NCBI GenBank assembly: GCA_003415625.1
Contig: PYIU01000003.1
Location: forward strand, 3,534,001-3,598,000
DNA: 64,000 nucleotides
Reading direction: 5' to 3'
DNA from: Aquanectria penicillioides
Lineage: Eukaryota; Ascomycota; Sordariomycetes; Hypocreales; Nectriaceae
The notes beneath the pieces are model-generated. The model saw only the letters and a program-made list of their open reading frames with translations, had not been told where the DNA came from and made no database searches. Shown piece after piece: positions 20,701-31,579 of this stretch; positions within the stretch are counted from its first letter, which is position 1, and every line of letters starts with the position of its first letter. A program made the position numbers and the translations under genes.

Positions 20701-23700
20701 TGTTGCTGTTATCCTCATGATGGCGTGAGGAATGCATCTCTCCCCGTCATCATCCGTTGTTTCCATGTCCATGTCCTGTACGCACCCCGAAAGGGCTGAG
20801 CTTCGATTGCCCGTCAGCACCCTTCTGTGCTTCTGGTCTTGAGTCCCTGCAGCCGTCTGGCCCAGGCTACAGGGGTGGTGAGGGGATCATGTTGGCTTGA
20901 GCACTTGCATGACCTGCACAGCGGCTATGTAGTGCATGTCTAGAACATAGCCAATAGGAAGTGCAGAGGGATCGGGAAGAGTGGGCAGGGGGGCCTTGCT
21001 GGGACGTTTCAGCGACCCCGGCCGTCCACAGCCAGCCCTTTGTTTTCTGAGCCGGCCAACCACCAGGCTGCCTCCGGTCGATTTCATTGCCCCACCCGTC
21101 GTGGGGGATCGGAAGGCCAAGGATTCGCACATCCAAGGTCGCCACTTTTTTTCTTGCGACTGCCTCCACTCTCTCACACACCGGCACCAGCCTACGCTCT
21201 TTGGTGGGGGATGCTGGCGTTAGTCTACCCGTTCGTCTCGCTGTCAGATGCGAGATGGGCACAGTACGGATTGGACAGGGCATCTACGGCAAAGTCGTTG
21301 AGCCTGGGGTCACAAAAGTCCCCCCCGGCACCATTACCAAGCCCCAGGCGGGCGAGGAAGTTCGGTTTTCGGGTTCACTGGTCGGCCGGCCTCCTGGGAG
21401 ACACACAAAAAAAAAGACTCTCTCTGATCCAGGCCTCAGCGTATCAGTACGCTCACTAACCCACAGTCAGATATGGAGAATTACCCGTCTCCCCCACAGT
21501 CGGTATCCGAGGCTTCCTCTAACCCCAGAACCAACGAGGCACAAGTTTCTCGCCTGGTAACGGCTCAATGATCAATGATGATGCATCCATACAATCGACA
21601 GGGACACGGACGGCCTGAGAGAAACCGCTGGCCGCGTACCTCCGGACAGGAGTTTATCAGCCGTCGTCTGAGGCCCGGGCTGGCTTGTTGGTATCGATAC
21701 TAGACCGGCCGCTGACTCTCACCCAACCCAATGAGCGCCCACCACGTCTCTGGCACACCACCACCACCTCGACCACACTTCCACTCTGGCCACCACCACG
21801 ACCGCCAGCGCAACCACCCCAACAAGCAAAAAAAGAAGCCGCTAGATCCTGGTATTTTTATTGGCTCTTAGTTCATCGGTTCGATGAGCTTGCTGAACTT
21901 ACTGGGGTTGGTTTTGATCTATCTTTGTGCAATTATCAACTCATTATTCCGTGACTGGACTCGCTTGCCCAATGGCCCCAGAAGTTAATGAGGCACCATC
22001 ACGAGCACCATACAACGCACCTATTGGCTTCCCATCGTCGATCCATCATCAAGTGATGGATTGTCAAGACCTTGGGGGCCGCTCCGCGCGGAACCTCGTC
22101 AATCATCAAGCCGTTGCCAACACACACAGGCAAGCAAAGAAGCTCACTTGCTCGACACCCATCCGCTGGCTCACTCTGCATGCGTGTGCATGTGCGGACA
22201 ACGGTCCGCTTCACATGGGACGCCGGTGGTTGACGCCGTTACCGAACGGGGAATGGCGTTGTACTTGGCGCTGAGCGATGAGCGTCGACCCCTTGGTTCC
22301 CACGGCTTCCCACTGCCCACACGGCCGTGGCGTCTTGAAGTGGCCAAATTTGAGGATGGGGGACCGTCCTCGCCGCAGATCCACACTCCATCGGCGACAG
22401 GCAGCGCGCCAGCTCCGGGACATTTCGCCCAGTGCCCTACGGCGGTGTTGTGCTGGCCTCCACACACACACACACCCGTCCCCAGTCCCCATCCCCCTCC
22501 CCAAGGACGCCTCTGTCCACATACTGCCGCTGTGCTTCTTAACCCCCCCGATGCGATCTGGCAGCGCTTAGTGCGCTCCTGTGCTCTGTCCTCCATCCAG
22601 GTCCGGTGCGCTTGACCAAGATCTGACCGATGCTTGCATGCGCATCTCGCTTCCTCCAACCTCACCTTGGTTCCTGAACGTGCGCACATTGATCCCACAA
22701 CATCAAGACTCTCAGCATCTGCGTATTCAACTGCGATAAACTCCTAAATCGGTTCCAAGGAAACCTAGCACTAGGACCGGACTTGCTTGGATTTTTTTTC
22801 TTCTCATGCCCCGAATCACACTCGTTGGGGTCTAGTGTTGCTCTCACCGCTACTCCATGGCCCCGATGTACCTACGGGTGTGCAAGAGGTACCCTGTCTT
22901 AGAACAACCCCCTCCCTTGCGTCGTCCATGCACAGGGGGGGGGGCCATGATAACGACACCACTTCCTTGCCAACTCACCTAGTGGCCCCGCTGGGCGACG
23001 ACGAAACAGATCTCAAAGAAAGCAACCAAAAAAGCCATCGGCGGTTGTTGCTCCCTGTCAGCGTCCCGGGGCCGTCGACCGCATCATGTACTCCGCACTG
23101 GGCTGGTACGAGACCACGAGGGAATCACTGCCAAGGGAGGCTTTGGGCTGTGTAACCCGGGCCGCTCCCGTCGATATACCTATTGCAGGATCCATCATCG
23201 TGACAAAATTGAAGGGGCGTATGAGGCGGACGCGCTCATGGCTATGGGGTCCACGTTGCGGTCTCGAGGGTTCGAGACTAGATAGCATTGCAATGTTCAG
23301 CTATACTTGGTACATGAGGCGAAGGATATCAGAAGTTTCGAGCTGAGAAAAGCGTCGGAGGGGAGAAGGTGACAATAATCTGGCTTTCTTTCTACCTACA
23401 TTAGCCTTCCCGCACAGCAGCAGCGCGCAGCTCGGGAAGCGAGGGGATGGGATGCTATAGTGAGTGATCCACCTGCCACGGCTTTTTACTAGTGTACGGG
23501 GTGCCATCCTTCACTGCGTATACATGCAGGACAGCCGCGGGCATGTACGAATATGTACAATAATGGGAGCCTGGCAAGCACTTGGACACCCGGGAAGAGG
23601 CTCCTCGGGGTTGGGGGGGTTCTACGTCTCGATGGTGGACCGGAGGCATTGCCGGTAGGTGGGAAACATGTGCTGACGCCTCCGTTACATCCCGGCAAAG

Positions 23701-24300
23701 CAACAGGGTGAGAGTGAGATAGGATATGGAAGGAGAGCGAGTTGGGGGGGGAGGCGAGGAAATCAAGCCGACAATGGAGGGGCGTTGGATGAGGCAGCGG
23801 TCGCATCCCCCCGCCCGCCTTTGGCTTGTTTCTCGTGGGGAGATCATGTTGAATACGTCTGAATCGCCCCTTGGACCTTGCCATACTACATGCTCCAAGC
23901 TCGAGTATGCAGCCCACGACGCAAAGTCCGCTCGGCAGCAAGCATCCTGCCGCTCAACGTATCTTCATATCCGGAGATTTGGGGTACGATAGGTCAACAA
24001 AGTTCAGAAAGGCAATCAACGGGGTGCAAGCTGCAGGTATGATCCGCATATGTGCAGGACAAGGTGGTGCTGGTCTCCAGGACGGGAGGGGAGAGGGGTG
24101 GCCAGCGTCCTGATCAGACGGGTGATTTGTGGTGAACTCCTCATACTGGGTGGTATTAGCTCCCGCCATCCTAGTCGAAGGGGCAGTGAGCAACAAAAAA
24201 AAATTAGGGAAAAAAGGAAACAGTGTCGGAGCGCGGAAAGGGTGGGCGAAGGGAAGGAAGGCCAGGGGCCAGATTGGGGGAGGGGGTGTATCGCACTCGG
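17701..24300. other. Gene-free stretch, part 2
   Basis: No supportable gene. Open frames here are short, overlap on both strands, lack domain-like sequence and do not join through plausible introns. Poly-T and poly-C/G tracts are scattered through it. I see no terminal inverted repeats or transposase or polymerase remnants. Confidence 0.45.
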
Positions 24301-24969
24301 CTCGGGGTCGGTGATCGAGAGTTTGAGGCTGGGGATCAGGATAAGGAAGAACGAGGAGCAGGGGCTGGGCAAAAACGAAAGGCTAATGATGAAGGAGGAG
24401 AGAAGAGGAATCTAGTCGCAGTGCCCGTATGGCCAGATGGGTTCCCATTTGACGGTTGGGCCACGGGCTGAGCTCTGAAAGGATGGAGGATGTGTGATGG
24501 GTGGGATGAATGAGATGAGGTCCCGGCTGTTGGCTGGCTGAACGGATTGGAGCTCTGGGCACGTCCACAGGGAATTACTCTATGTGGTGAGTGCTCCATC
24601 CGTGTGTGCGGGATTGCGTCAACGAACGAGCATGGGCAGGAGGCCTTTTGCAGGGTGGAGGTAGATTGCACGCATCCAAAGCCCAGATGGCCCATGGTCC
24701 CCGGGCCAGAACCAGAGCCGGCAAGGATTCCACAGTTAGAATATGGGAAGGCCCACGTGTTTCCAGGCCATTTATCACAGAAGGTGCATTGTCGAATGCC
24801 AGGCGGAGCGTCCCGTAGGAAGCAAAAGCATGGGCATTGCATTGGGGGTTGTTCGTTTGGCCACTCGGCCGACCTGAGGTGGGCAGAGAAAGGGGAGGGA
24901 TTGCATGTCGAATGTACAATGCACCGCCGTGCGACCAACCGAACAGGAAGGAGACGAGGAAGAGGAAGA

Positions 24970-25018
24970 AGCAGAAGCAGAAGCAGAAGCAGAAGCAGAA
25001 GCAGAAGCAGAAGCAGAA
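24970..25018. repeat. AGCAGA hexanucleotide microsatellite
   Basis: About eight copies of a 6-bp unit (AGCAGA phase), embedded in a purine-rich tract. Confidence 0.9.
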
Positions 25019-25225
25019 AGCAAAGAGAGAGGAGGGGGAGACGGGAGACGGGTAGGCAGGTAACTTTTGCCACTGCCACATCCCGCAGGCGTAGACGTAC
25101 TAGACATACAGTAGATGAAGATGTAGATGCATGCAAGAGGTGCAAAGCGCAAGCAAGCCCCTCGCAGAATGCTGCTATGCGCTGCCATGTTGATGCCGAT
25201 GTCGAGCCCGATTGCTTATGCCAAT

Positions 25226-25260
25226 GGCTGATAGCTGATGGCTGATGGCTGATGGCTGAT
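25226..25260. repeat. Heptanucleotide repeat GGCTGAT (5 units)
   Basis: Five 7-bp units; the second reads AGCTGAT. Diverged relatives (ACAGGTGCTGAT, ACAGATGCTGAT) follow to about 25286. Confidence 0.92.
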
Positions 25261-25619
25261 ACAGGTGCTGATACAGATGCTGATGCCAATCATCGCATGT
25301 GTCTGCCATGCTGCTGCTGCCGCCATGCCATGCCATGTCATGCCATCTGCCGACGGTTTGGTTGACGGCACGTTTTCCCGTCTACATCAGCTTGTGCGTG
25401 CGTGGGATGCCGAGCCATGTAATGTAGATAATGTTGCTGCCCATGTGGTTGTTTTTTTTTGGGTTCGAGGGGTGGGAGTCCTTGTCGTGCAGTTAGGTGC
25501 AGCGATTGCTGCGGCAAATCGAGCGAGCATGTGTCTGTGCATCCAGCAATGTCGATCAGGCAAGCAACTGAGCAAACAAGCTCCAGACAAGGCCTTGTGT
25601 GTGTACCTTGCTTTGAACC

Positions 25620-25691
25620 TTGCTTTGCCTCGCTCCGGTTTGCTTTGCTTTGCTTTGCCTTGCCTTGCCTTGCCTCGCTTTGCTTTGCCTT
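25620..25691. repeat. TTTGC/CTTGC pentanucleotide block
   Basis: Imperfect pentamers (TTTGC, CTTGC, CTCGC) over about 70 bp. Confidence 0.85.
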
Positions 25692-26613
25692 TCACCAACA
25701 TGCCCTGTCCGGATGATGCGCAACATGAATGCAGCAAGCCCTTTGCATGCATCCAGGAGGACATGCCGGTTAGGAAGGGGGGGGGGTCAAACTTTTGTGG
25801 AGAGATTTGCGTCTCAGCCCAGGGGCACGGAGATGAAGATCTCAGCACCGCAACTATTACGAGTCGCTCGGTGGGTAGTGTAGTATCTTAGCTGAGCATC
25901 CCATGTCGCACAGACTTTGATTTATCGTGGTTGCGCGGATGATGGAACGGGTGAGACGGAATCATCGGGGAAGCGAATTACCGGCCGGCATATCGATGTT
26001 GAGGGTTGGATAACGCGTGTCCGTCAGCGGAGGATTTCAATCATGGATCGGGTTTCATCAAGCTGATCAGATGGCATGCAGCTGGTGGCGTGTTGTTGGA
26101 AAAAGGCTGACGTGAGGCTCATTGATAGAAACATTGCTCCAAAATCCCGAGTCTATAGGGTAGCTAGAGCGAAACTGATGATGATGGCGGTGGTGTTGGT
26201 CGCTGTCCTCTCTGCCTTCTCATGTGACTTCGCGTCCTGGGCGGCGTGCACGAGTCAATCATGGCTGTGCTCTCGCACGCGCCACGACGCGGGTGGTGGA
26301 ATTCCTGAGTCAAACTATGGGCTAAGGTCAAACGACATTGGTGAAATGGGACGCCCTTTTTTTTTTTTCCAGAGAGAGAGAGTAGCCTAGTGAGACCGTG
26401 ATTGCCTCGGCAACTCAATGCACTCACTCAGCGACCCCAGAAGATTCACCATGACAAGCTGGCAGTCAACCCTCGCCAGTGCCAATTGACAGTACTATTT
26501 CGACATCCCGAGCGGCTTCACGGGCACCTAAACGCCTCTAGGACGCGGCGACTGCACCGTTTGTTGATCCTACAGGAAACTACAAGAAAAAGCAAATACA
26601 CACTCCTCGCCCC

Positions 26614-27597
26614 ATGCAACCGCAACCGCCTCCCAGCGGCCAGCCTCAACAGGCGGCTCAGCCTCTCCACGGCGCCTACTTCGACCCGTGGAACTCATCC
26701 TCGACGGGCCACCAGCGCCCGGAGAACACCCCGGGTACCGGGTGGCGTGAGTCCCGCAACCGCAAGCTCAACAGCCAGTTCCGCGGCGGCGCATCGGGCG
26801 GCGAGCGCCTCAGTGACACATGGGGCGCCGGCTCCGAGGACTGGGATGACAAGCACAAGGTGCTGATCCCCAAAGCCGTCCGGGAGCGAGCGACACGGAG
26901 CATCAGGGACATGCTCGTGCAACCGGGCAAAATGCAAGAGAGCCTGGGCAAAGAGACTTACAGCAGTAATACCACCAACCCCGACGACGAACAAGCCACC
27001 AAGGATGAGGGTGGCCTGGAGGGGGAGGAAGCGCTGATGGAGAAGCGTCGACTGGAAGACGAAGAACGAGAGGAACGCAAGGGCACCAGAGGAATCTTCG
27101 ATGGCGTGGTGGTCTACGTCAACGGCAGCACATTCCCAGTCGTCTCGGATCACAAGCTGAAGCACCTGCTCACGGAGAACGGCGCACAGATGTCGTTGCA
27201 TCTCGGCCGACGACGTGTCACCCATGTGATCCTAGGACGACCTGCCGGAGGAGGAGGAGGAGGAGGATCAGGAGGAGGATTGGCCGGGGAAAACTCGAAA
27301 AGGAAATCAAGAAGGTTGGAGGTGTCGGGATCAAGTTTATCGGAGTTGAGTGGTAAGTAATGAGTAACCCCCTCTTGCCATCACTGGAATCATGACCAAC
27401 ACTGGAGTGTTGGACGGCCATTGCGGTGTGTCTCAGAGGATTGGATCCAAAGACTAACATGCAATCCAACTAGGGTTCTCGAAAGCCTCAAAGCTGGCAA
27501 GAGACTACCCGAGGCGCGCTTCTCAGGCATGAAGATTGCGCCCAAGGCACAAGGGAGCGTCTACGGGTTCTTCTCCAAGCAGACATCCAGGACTTAG
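26614..27597 (+). CDS. Small BRCT-domain protein, REV1-like BRCT (apparent 1-base frameshift)
   Basis: Exons 26614-27352 and 27474-27597, separated by a 121-bp intron (GTAAGT...ACTAG). The N-terminal half is polar and Pro/Gln-rich, then acidic. The conserved part starts with GIFDGVVVYVNGSTFPVVSD and continues with LLTENGAQMSLHLGRRRVTHVI. It resembles the BRCT domain at the N-terminus of the translesion polymerase REV1. The frame is lost at a GGGG run (27286-27289). One added G yields KLEKEIKKVGGVGIKFIGVEW joined across the intron to VLESLKAGKRLPEARFSG, exactly the BRCT C-terminal half with its Trp, and a 287-residue product. It ends soon after the BRCT (GFFSKQTSRT), so no polymerase domain is present. 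A role in DNA-damage protein interactions is inferred only. The glycine run (GGGGGGGSGGG) is encoded by a GGA repeat. Confidence 0.78.
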
Positions 27598-27887
27598 CCT
27601 TGGGTCCAAATGCAGAGGGTGGTGGTCAACCTCCTCTCCGGAATATCATTCACCCAGACGGTGCATATTTTACGAAGCAACGTATATATAAGAGACGAAA
27701 CGGAATGGTGTGGTTTCAGAGGCATTGTTGCATGGCATACGGGTCGGGAATTTTATTTTTCTTGTCAAGTCTTGGAGCAGCACAGCATCTTGCATCGGGA
27801 AAGACGGGGCAGGCCCTGCAGGTTGTGATATGACATGATAGCATGGCTTTAGGTGTCACAGCCCCAAAAAGAGCACATAAAGAAGAG

Positions 27888-27964
<77 letters not shown>

Positions 27965-29087
27965 CATGTGATGTCCTCACGGACAATTGGTGGGCTTTCT
28001 GAATTCAACTCGTCGCTTTCATGATGAACGTGATCACCTTTTCTCATCTGACCCCTCCTCTCCTCTCCTGTTTTGATTCTGTTTTTCGATTGAGTTCAGC
28101 GGCGTTCGTGTTTTGAATCAATGTCGTACAGCTGAGATTGGTGAGAGGACCGCCCCATTCGTCTTGACGAAAACCAAGACCCTCGAAGCTAGGCCATGCC
28201 CGGAGGCTCAAGCAACACATGACCTACGTAGATTTCCCATAGGCCGTACACTGCCCCTCCCCTGGTGTCATATGAGGCCAAACTACTGCTGTCTCGCGGA
28301 TATCCTCGGAATCCTCTATCCATATCCCAACCATGGTACAAGGTCAAACCCCTCCTATGGAGCCCAGGGCGAAAGTCGCCTGTCTCACCGCCTCTCTCGC
28401 TTCCCAGTCGCCCGCTGAGCCACCCCATCCTCGTGACATGGCAGGCTCTTGACCTGTGTAGCAATGCCGGCAATAATTCCGAGACATGGCTATTTGCTCC
28501 TTTCGTCGTGGGCTGGGAGAGGCGGGCAATTAGGGTGTGGCACTCGGGTGGGACAGCGCCGGCATCACAGGGGGGGGGGCGTGGAAGCGGAAGATGAGAT
28601 TGGAGCCTTGTATTCTCAGCACTTGGAGACGTAGGTTGTACAAAGACTTCGATATGCGGCAACTGAATACGCGGGAAATGGATATGGCTTGAGAAAACCC
28701 AACGGAATGGCTTGTCGACAACACTGGGCCCAGGGTCAATTTGGCGGTCTGCGTATCCCAGTGAGGCTGAACAAGCTACACCGGGATGGATATTTATTGG
28801 AGCATCACCATTGTTGCCGATTACGGGAAGATTGGTCACCGATCGATCAACGGAGAATGATAGCCAAGGGGCAAGTGAGTGTTGCTTTTAGGTTCTCGAA
28901 ACTAATCGACCAAAGAAAAGACTAGTTCTTTGCCTTGAAATAACCACGCTATACAAAGAAGATAAGATATGGCATGAACTATCCTCTCCATGTGAATCGA
29001 CACATCTCCAACCCACCTCTTTGATTCCGGACGAACTACTTCTGGCCACGTCAAAGCCTTTTTGAACGAGAAACAACCTCGCTGTCT
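27598..29087. other. Convergent intergenic region with a CA/GA microsatellite
   Basis: The 3' flanks of the BRCT gene and the acyl-CoA synthetase. It contains the compound dinucleotide repeat at 27891-27963 and no recognisable gene. Confidence 0.55.
27891..27963. repeat. Compound microsatellite (CA)~22(GA)~15
   Basis: An uninterrupted CA tract passes directly into a GA tract. Confidence 0.97.
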
Positions 29088-31579
29088 TTACAACCGTGCC
29101 TTGATCATGCCCTCGACAGCGCCGTGCTTGGATCCTCTCAACTCAAAGTACTCTCCAATCTGTGCTCGCGCTGTCTCGACAACGGAAGCATCTTCAATAG
29201 TACTTGGCACAGCAACTTCCTTGGCAAGTTCTCCATGTACGGCGTTTTCCACCATTTCTCTCAGAACGCGCCGCAACATCTTGCCAGAGCGTGTCTTTGG
29301 GATTATGCCCTTGCCCTGGATGATACCACCAAGAGTGGCGATAGGGCCAACTTGGCTGCGTACAAAGTTCTGAATCTCTGTCGCGATTTGCTGATCGGGG
29401 ACCGCCGAGGACGGGTGATCAGGGATGGACAATGTGATGAAGGCCAATGGCACTTGACCTTTGAGAGAGTCTGGAATGCCCACAACGCAAGACTCGGCAA
29501 TGAGTGGGTGAGACGCGATAGCTTGTTCAATGGAACCTGTAGTTTCCGTTAGTTGACTTTTGGGAACAACAAACTATTGGTTCGCATTGTCCCACAACTT
29601 TTTGGCTTGGAAGGAGATTGAACCAAAGTGCCGGTGGCATGGGGAGACGAAGATGGGATAACGTTCGACTTACCACTCGAAAGACGATGTGCGCTCACAT
29701 TCAAAACATCATCGTTACGGCTCATCACATGGATGTAACCTTGTTGATCAATCCAACCCGAGTCACCAGTATCCATCCACTTCCCTTGGAATCTCTTGAG
29801 GTAGCCCTTCCAGAAGCGTTCCTCATCCTGCCACAAGGTACGGAAACCCGTCGGCGCCAGGGGCATTGCCAGGACGATGTTTCCCATCAAACCCCTCTCC
29901 ACTTCCATGCCTTCGTCATCCACAATACGCACGTCGAACCCGGGCATGGCCTTGCCAGCGCTGCCAGCCTTCAAGTGAGGCGGCGGGTGGTCACGCACAT
30001 CTGTCTTGCGGTGCTTGCCTGCGTGCGGGACGAGGGCGCGACCCGTGATGGGAGAGCCCACTTCGGTGGACCACCAATTGTCAATGACATGGGAATCGGT
30101 TGCGCCGTGCTCTGTGAGGAGATCTTGGTACATCTGGATCAAGGTCGGCTCAGACCTCTCACCAGCAAGGAAGAGTGCCTTGAGAGATTTAAGGCCACCC
30201 CGTTTGCCGAATTCAGTGAGGAATTTGTTTTCAGGGTCGTCACGCTTGATAGCTCGGAGCGCCGTTGGTGCTGTGAACATGGTGTTGACTTTGTACTCTT
30301 CCACAACACGCCAGAAGGCTGATGCATCAGGGGTACCCACGGGCTTGCCTTCGTAAAGCACCGTAGCAGCGCCCGTAAGGAGAGGACCATAGACGATATA
30401 GGAGTGGCCCACGATCCACCCAATATCGGAAGCCGTGAAAGAGACGCAGCCAGGGCCGTGGATATTGAATAGATAACTGATGGAGAGATGGAGGCCGACA
30501 GCATGGCCACCGGCATCGCGCAGCACGCCCTTGGGAGTACCAGTTGTGCCAGAGGTGTGGATGATGTAGACGGGGTCGGTGCTCTTCACGGGCACGCATT
30601 CAGCTGTGATGTTGCGGGCTCGGGCACTCCTGACTACCTTTTGCCAGGTAGACTGTCCAGCGTTCCGATTCATCGGATGCCACCGCAGTTGGTCTCGTTG
30701 CCAGACAATTGTCTTGCCTGGCTTGTGAGAGGCGATGGAGATGGCCTCCTCGACCAAGGGTCGATAGGGAATGGGGGGCTTGTTGCCATCGATGCCACAC
30801 GAGGCAGTCAAGAGGGCGACAGGCTTGCAGGAATCAATGCGCTGCGCCAGCGCGTTGGGGGCAAACCCACCAAAGACTATGGAGTGTATGGCTCCCAGTC
30901 GGTTGATGGCCAAGATTCCAATCAAGGCTGACGGAATCATCGGCACTGTTATCTTGTCTTAGCCCCTTGATCGACAGCACGGGGAGTTGAGATAGAAACA
31001 CTTACTGTACAGCATGACAACATCTCCTTTCTTGACGCCTTCTTCTCTGAGTGCGCCAGCGAGGACCTCGACCTCTTCTAGCAGCTCCCGATAGGTGTAT
31101 GTCTCCTTGGTGTTGGTGACGGGGCTGTCAAAGTAGATGGCGACCGATTCTCCGTGGCCATCGAGGACATGGCGATCCACGCAGTTGTAGCAGGTGGATA
31201 TCTCGCCATCAGGGAACCACTCCCAGCTGTCGTGGGTGATGCCGTTCTTGAGAGTCTTCTGAGTCAGCTGAATGGTGGAAGTGAACTTCTTGTGCCAGTA
31301 GAGATGCTCAGCTTGGTGGCGCCAAAACTCGTCGGGGTTCTCAAGACTGTGCCGCAGCACCTCGTCCTGGACGTGAGGATCGTGGTCCAGCATGGCGGTT
31401 GATTTGGAGGATATGTGAGGGGCGTGGGATATTGGGCGTAAGCCCGGTGGTTGAAGAGGGCGATAAAGGCGACTATTGAAGGCAAGTGGGACCGAGAGAA
31501 ATGAGAGGGGAGCAGGGATAAGGACTCTACGAGTACGGGGGATGACAGATGAAAAAGCTTTCTGAATAAACGGTCTCAT
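29088..31579 (-). CDS. Propionyl-CoA synthetase-like acyl-CoA synthetase (ACSS3/PrpE type)
   Basis: Exons on the minus strand: 31006-31579, 29674-30945 and 29088-29536. Introns are 60 and 137 bp. The product is 764 residues. The first ~60 residues are Arg/Ser-rich without acids (MRPFIQKAFSSVIPRTRRVL), fitting a mitochondrial presequence. The alternative start MLDHDPHVQ at 31393 would give a cytosolic form. Adenylate-forming signatures are YIIHTSGTTGTPKG (P-loop), NWWSTEVGSP, MDTGDSGWID with a following SRNDD hinge, and PKTRSGKMLRR carrying the catalytic Lys. The N-terminal ACAS segment (WRHQAEHLYWHKKF) and FGGFAP point to the propionyl/acetyl-CoA synthetase group rather than long-chain ligases. 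It would activate propionate (or acetate) with ATP and CoA, feeding for example the methylcitrate cycle. Substrate preference is inferred. The first in-frame ATG is at 31579; the frame further upstream has only a GTG. Confidence 0.87.

Larger units (their letters stand above)
24301..26613. other. Gene-free stretch, part 3, repeat-rich
   Basis: Holds AGCAGA hexamers (24970-25018), GGCTGAT heptads (25226-25260), ATGCC pentamers (about 25320-25350) and a TTTGC/CTTGC pentamer block (25620-25691). A minus-strand open frame of 317 codons across 24336-25289 depends largely on these repeats and is not credible. The last ~250 bp should contain the promoter of the BRCT gene. Confidence 0.5.

Noticed and set aside
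23250..23275. GGTTCGAGACT resembling a tRNA B box
   Set aside because: No matching A box, cloverleaf arms or terminator could be found at the correct spacing.
17701..24300. Possible transposon relic in the gene-free stretch
   Set aside because: No terminal repeats, target duplications or transposase/polymerase-like translation were visible, and the composition is not RIP-like.
24336..25289. Minus-strand 317-codon open frame
   Set aside because: It runs through AGCAGA and GGCTGAT repeats, shows poly-Leu and poly-Ser stretches, and has no recognisable domain.
27891..27963. CRISPR-like or regulatory array
   Set aside because: It is a plain CA/GA dinucleotide microsatellite without spacers.
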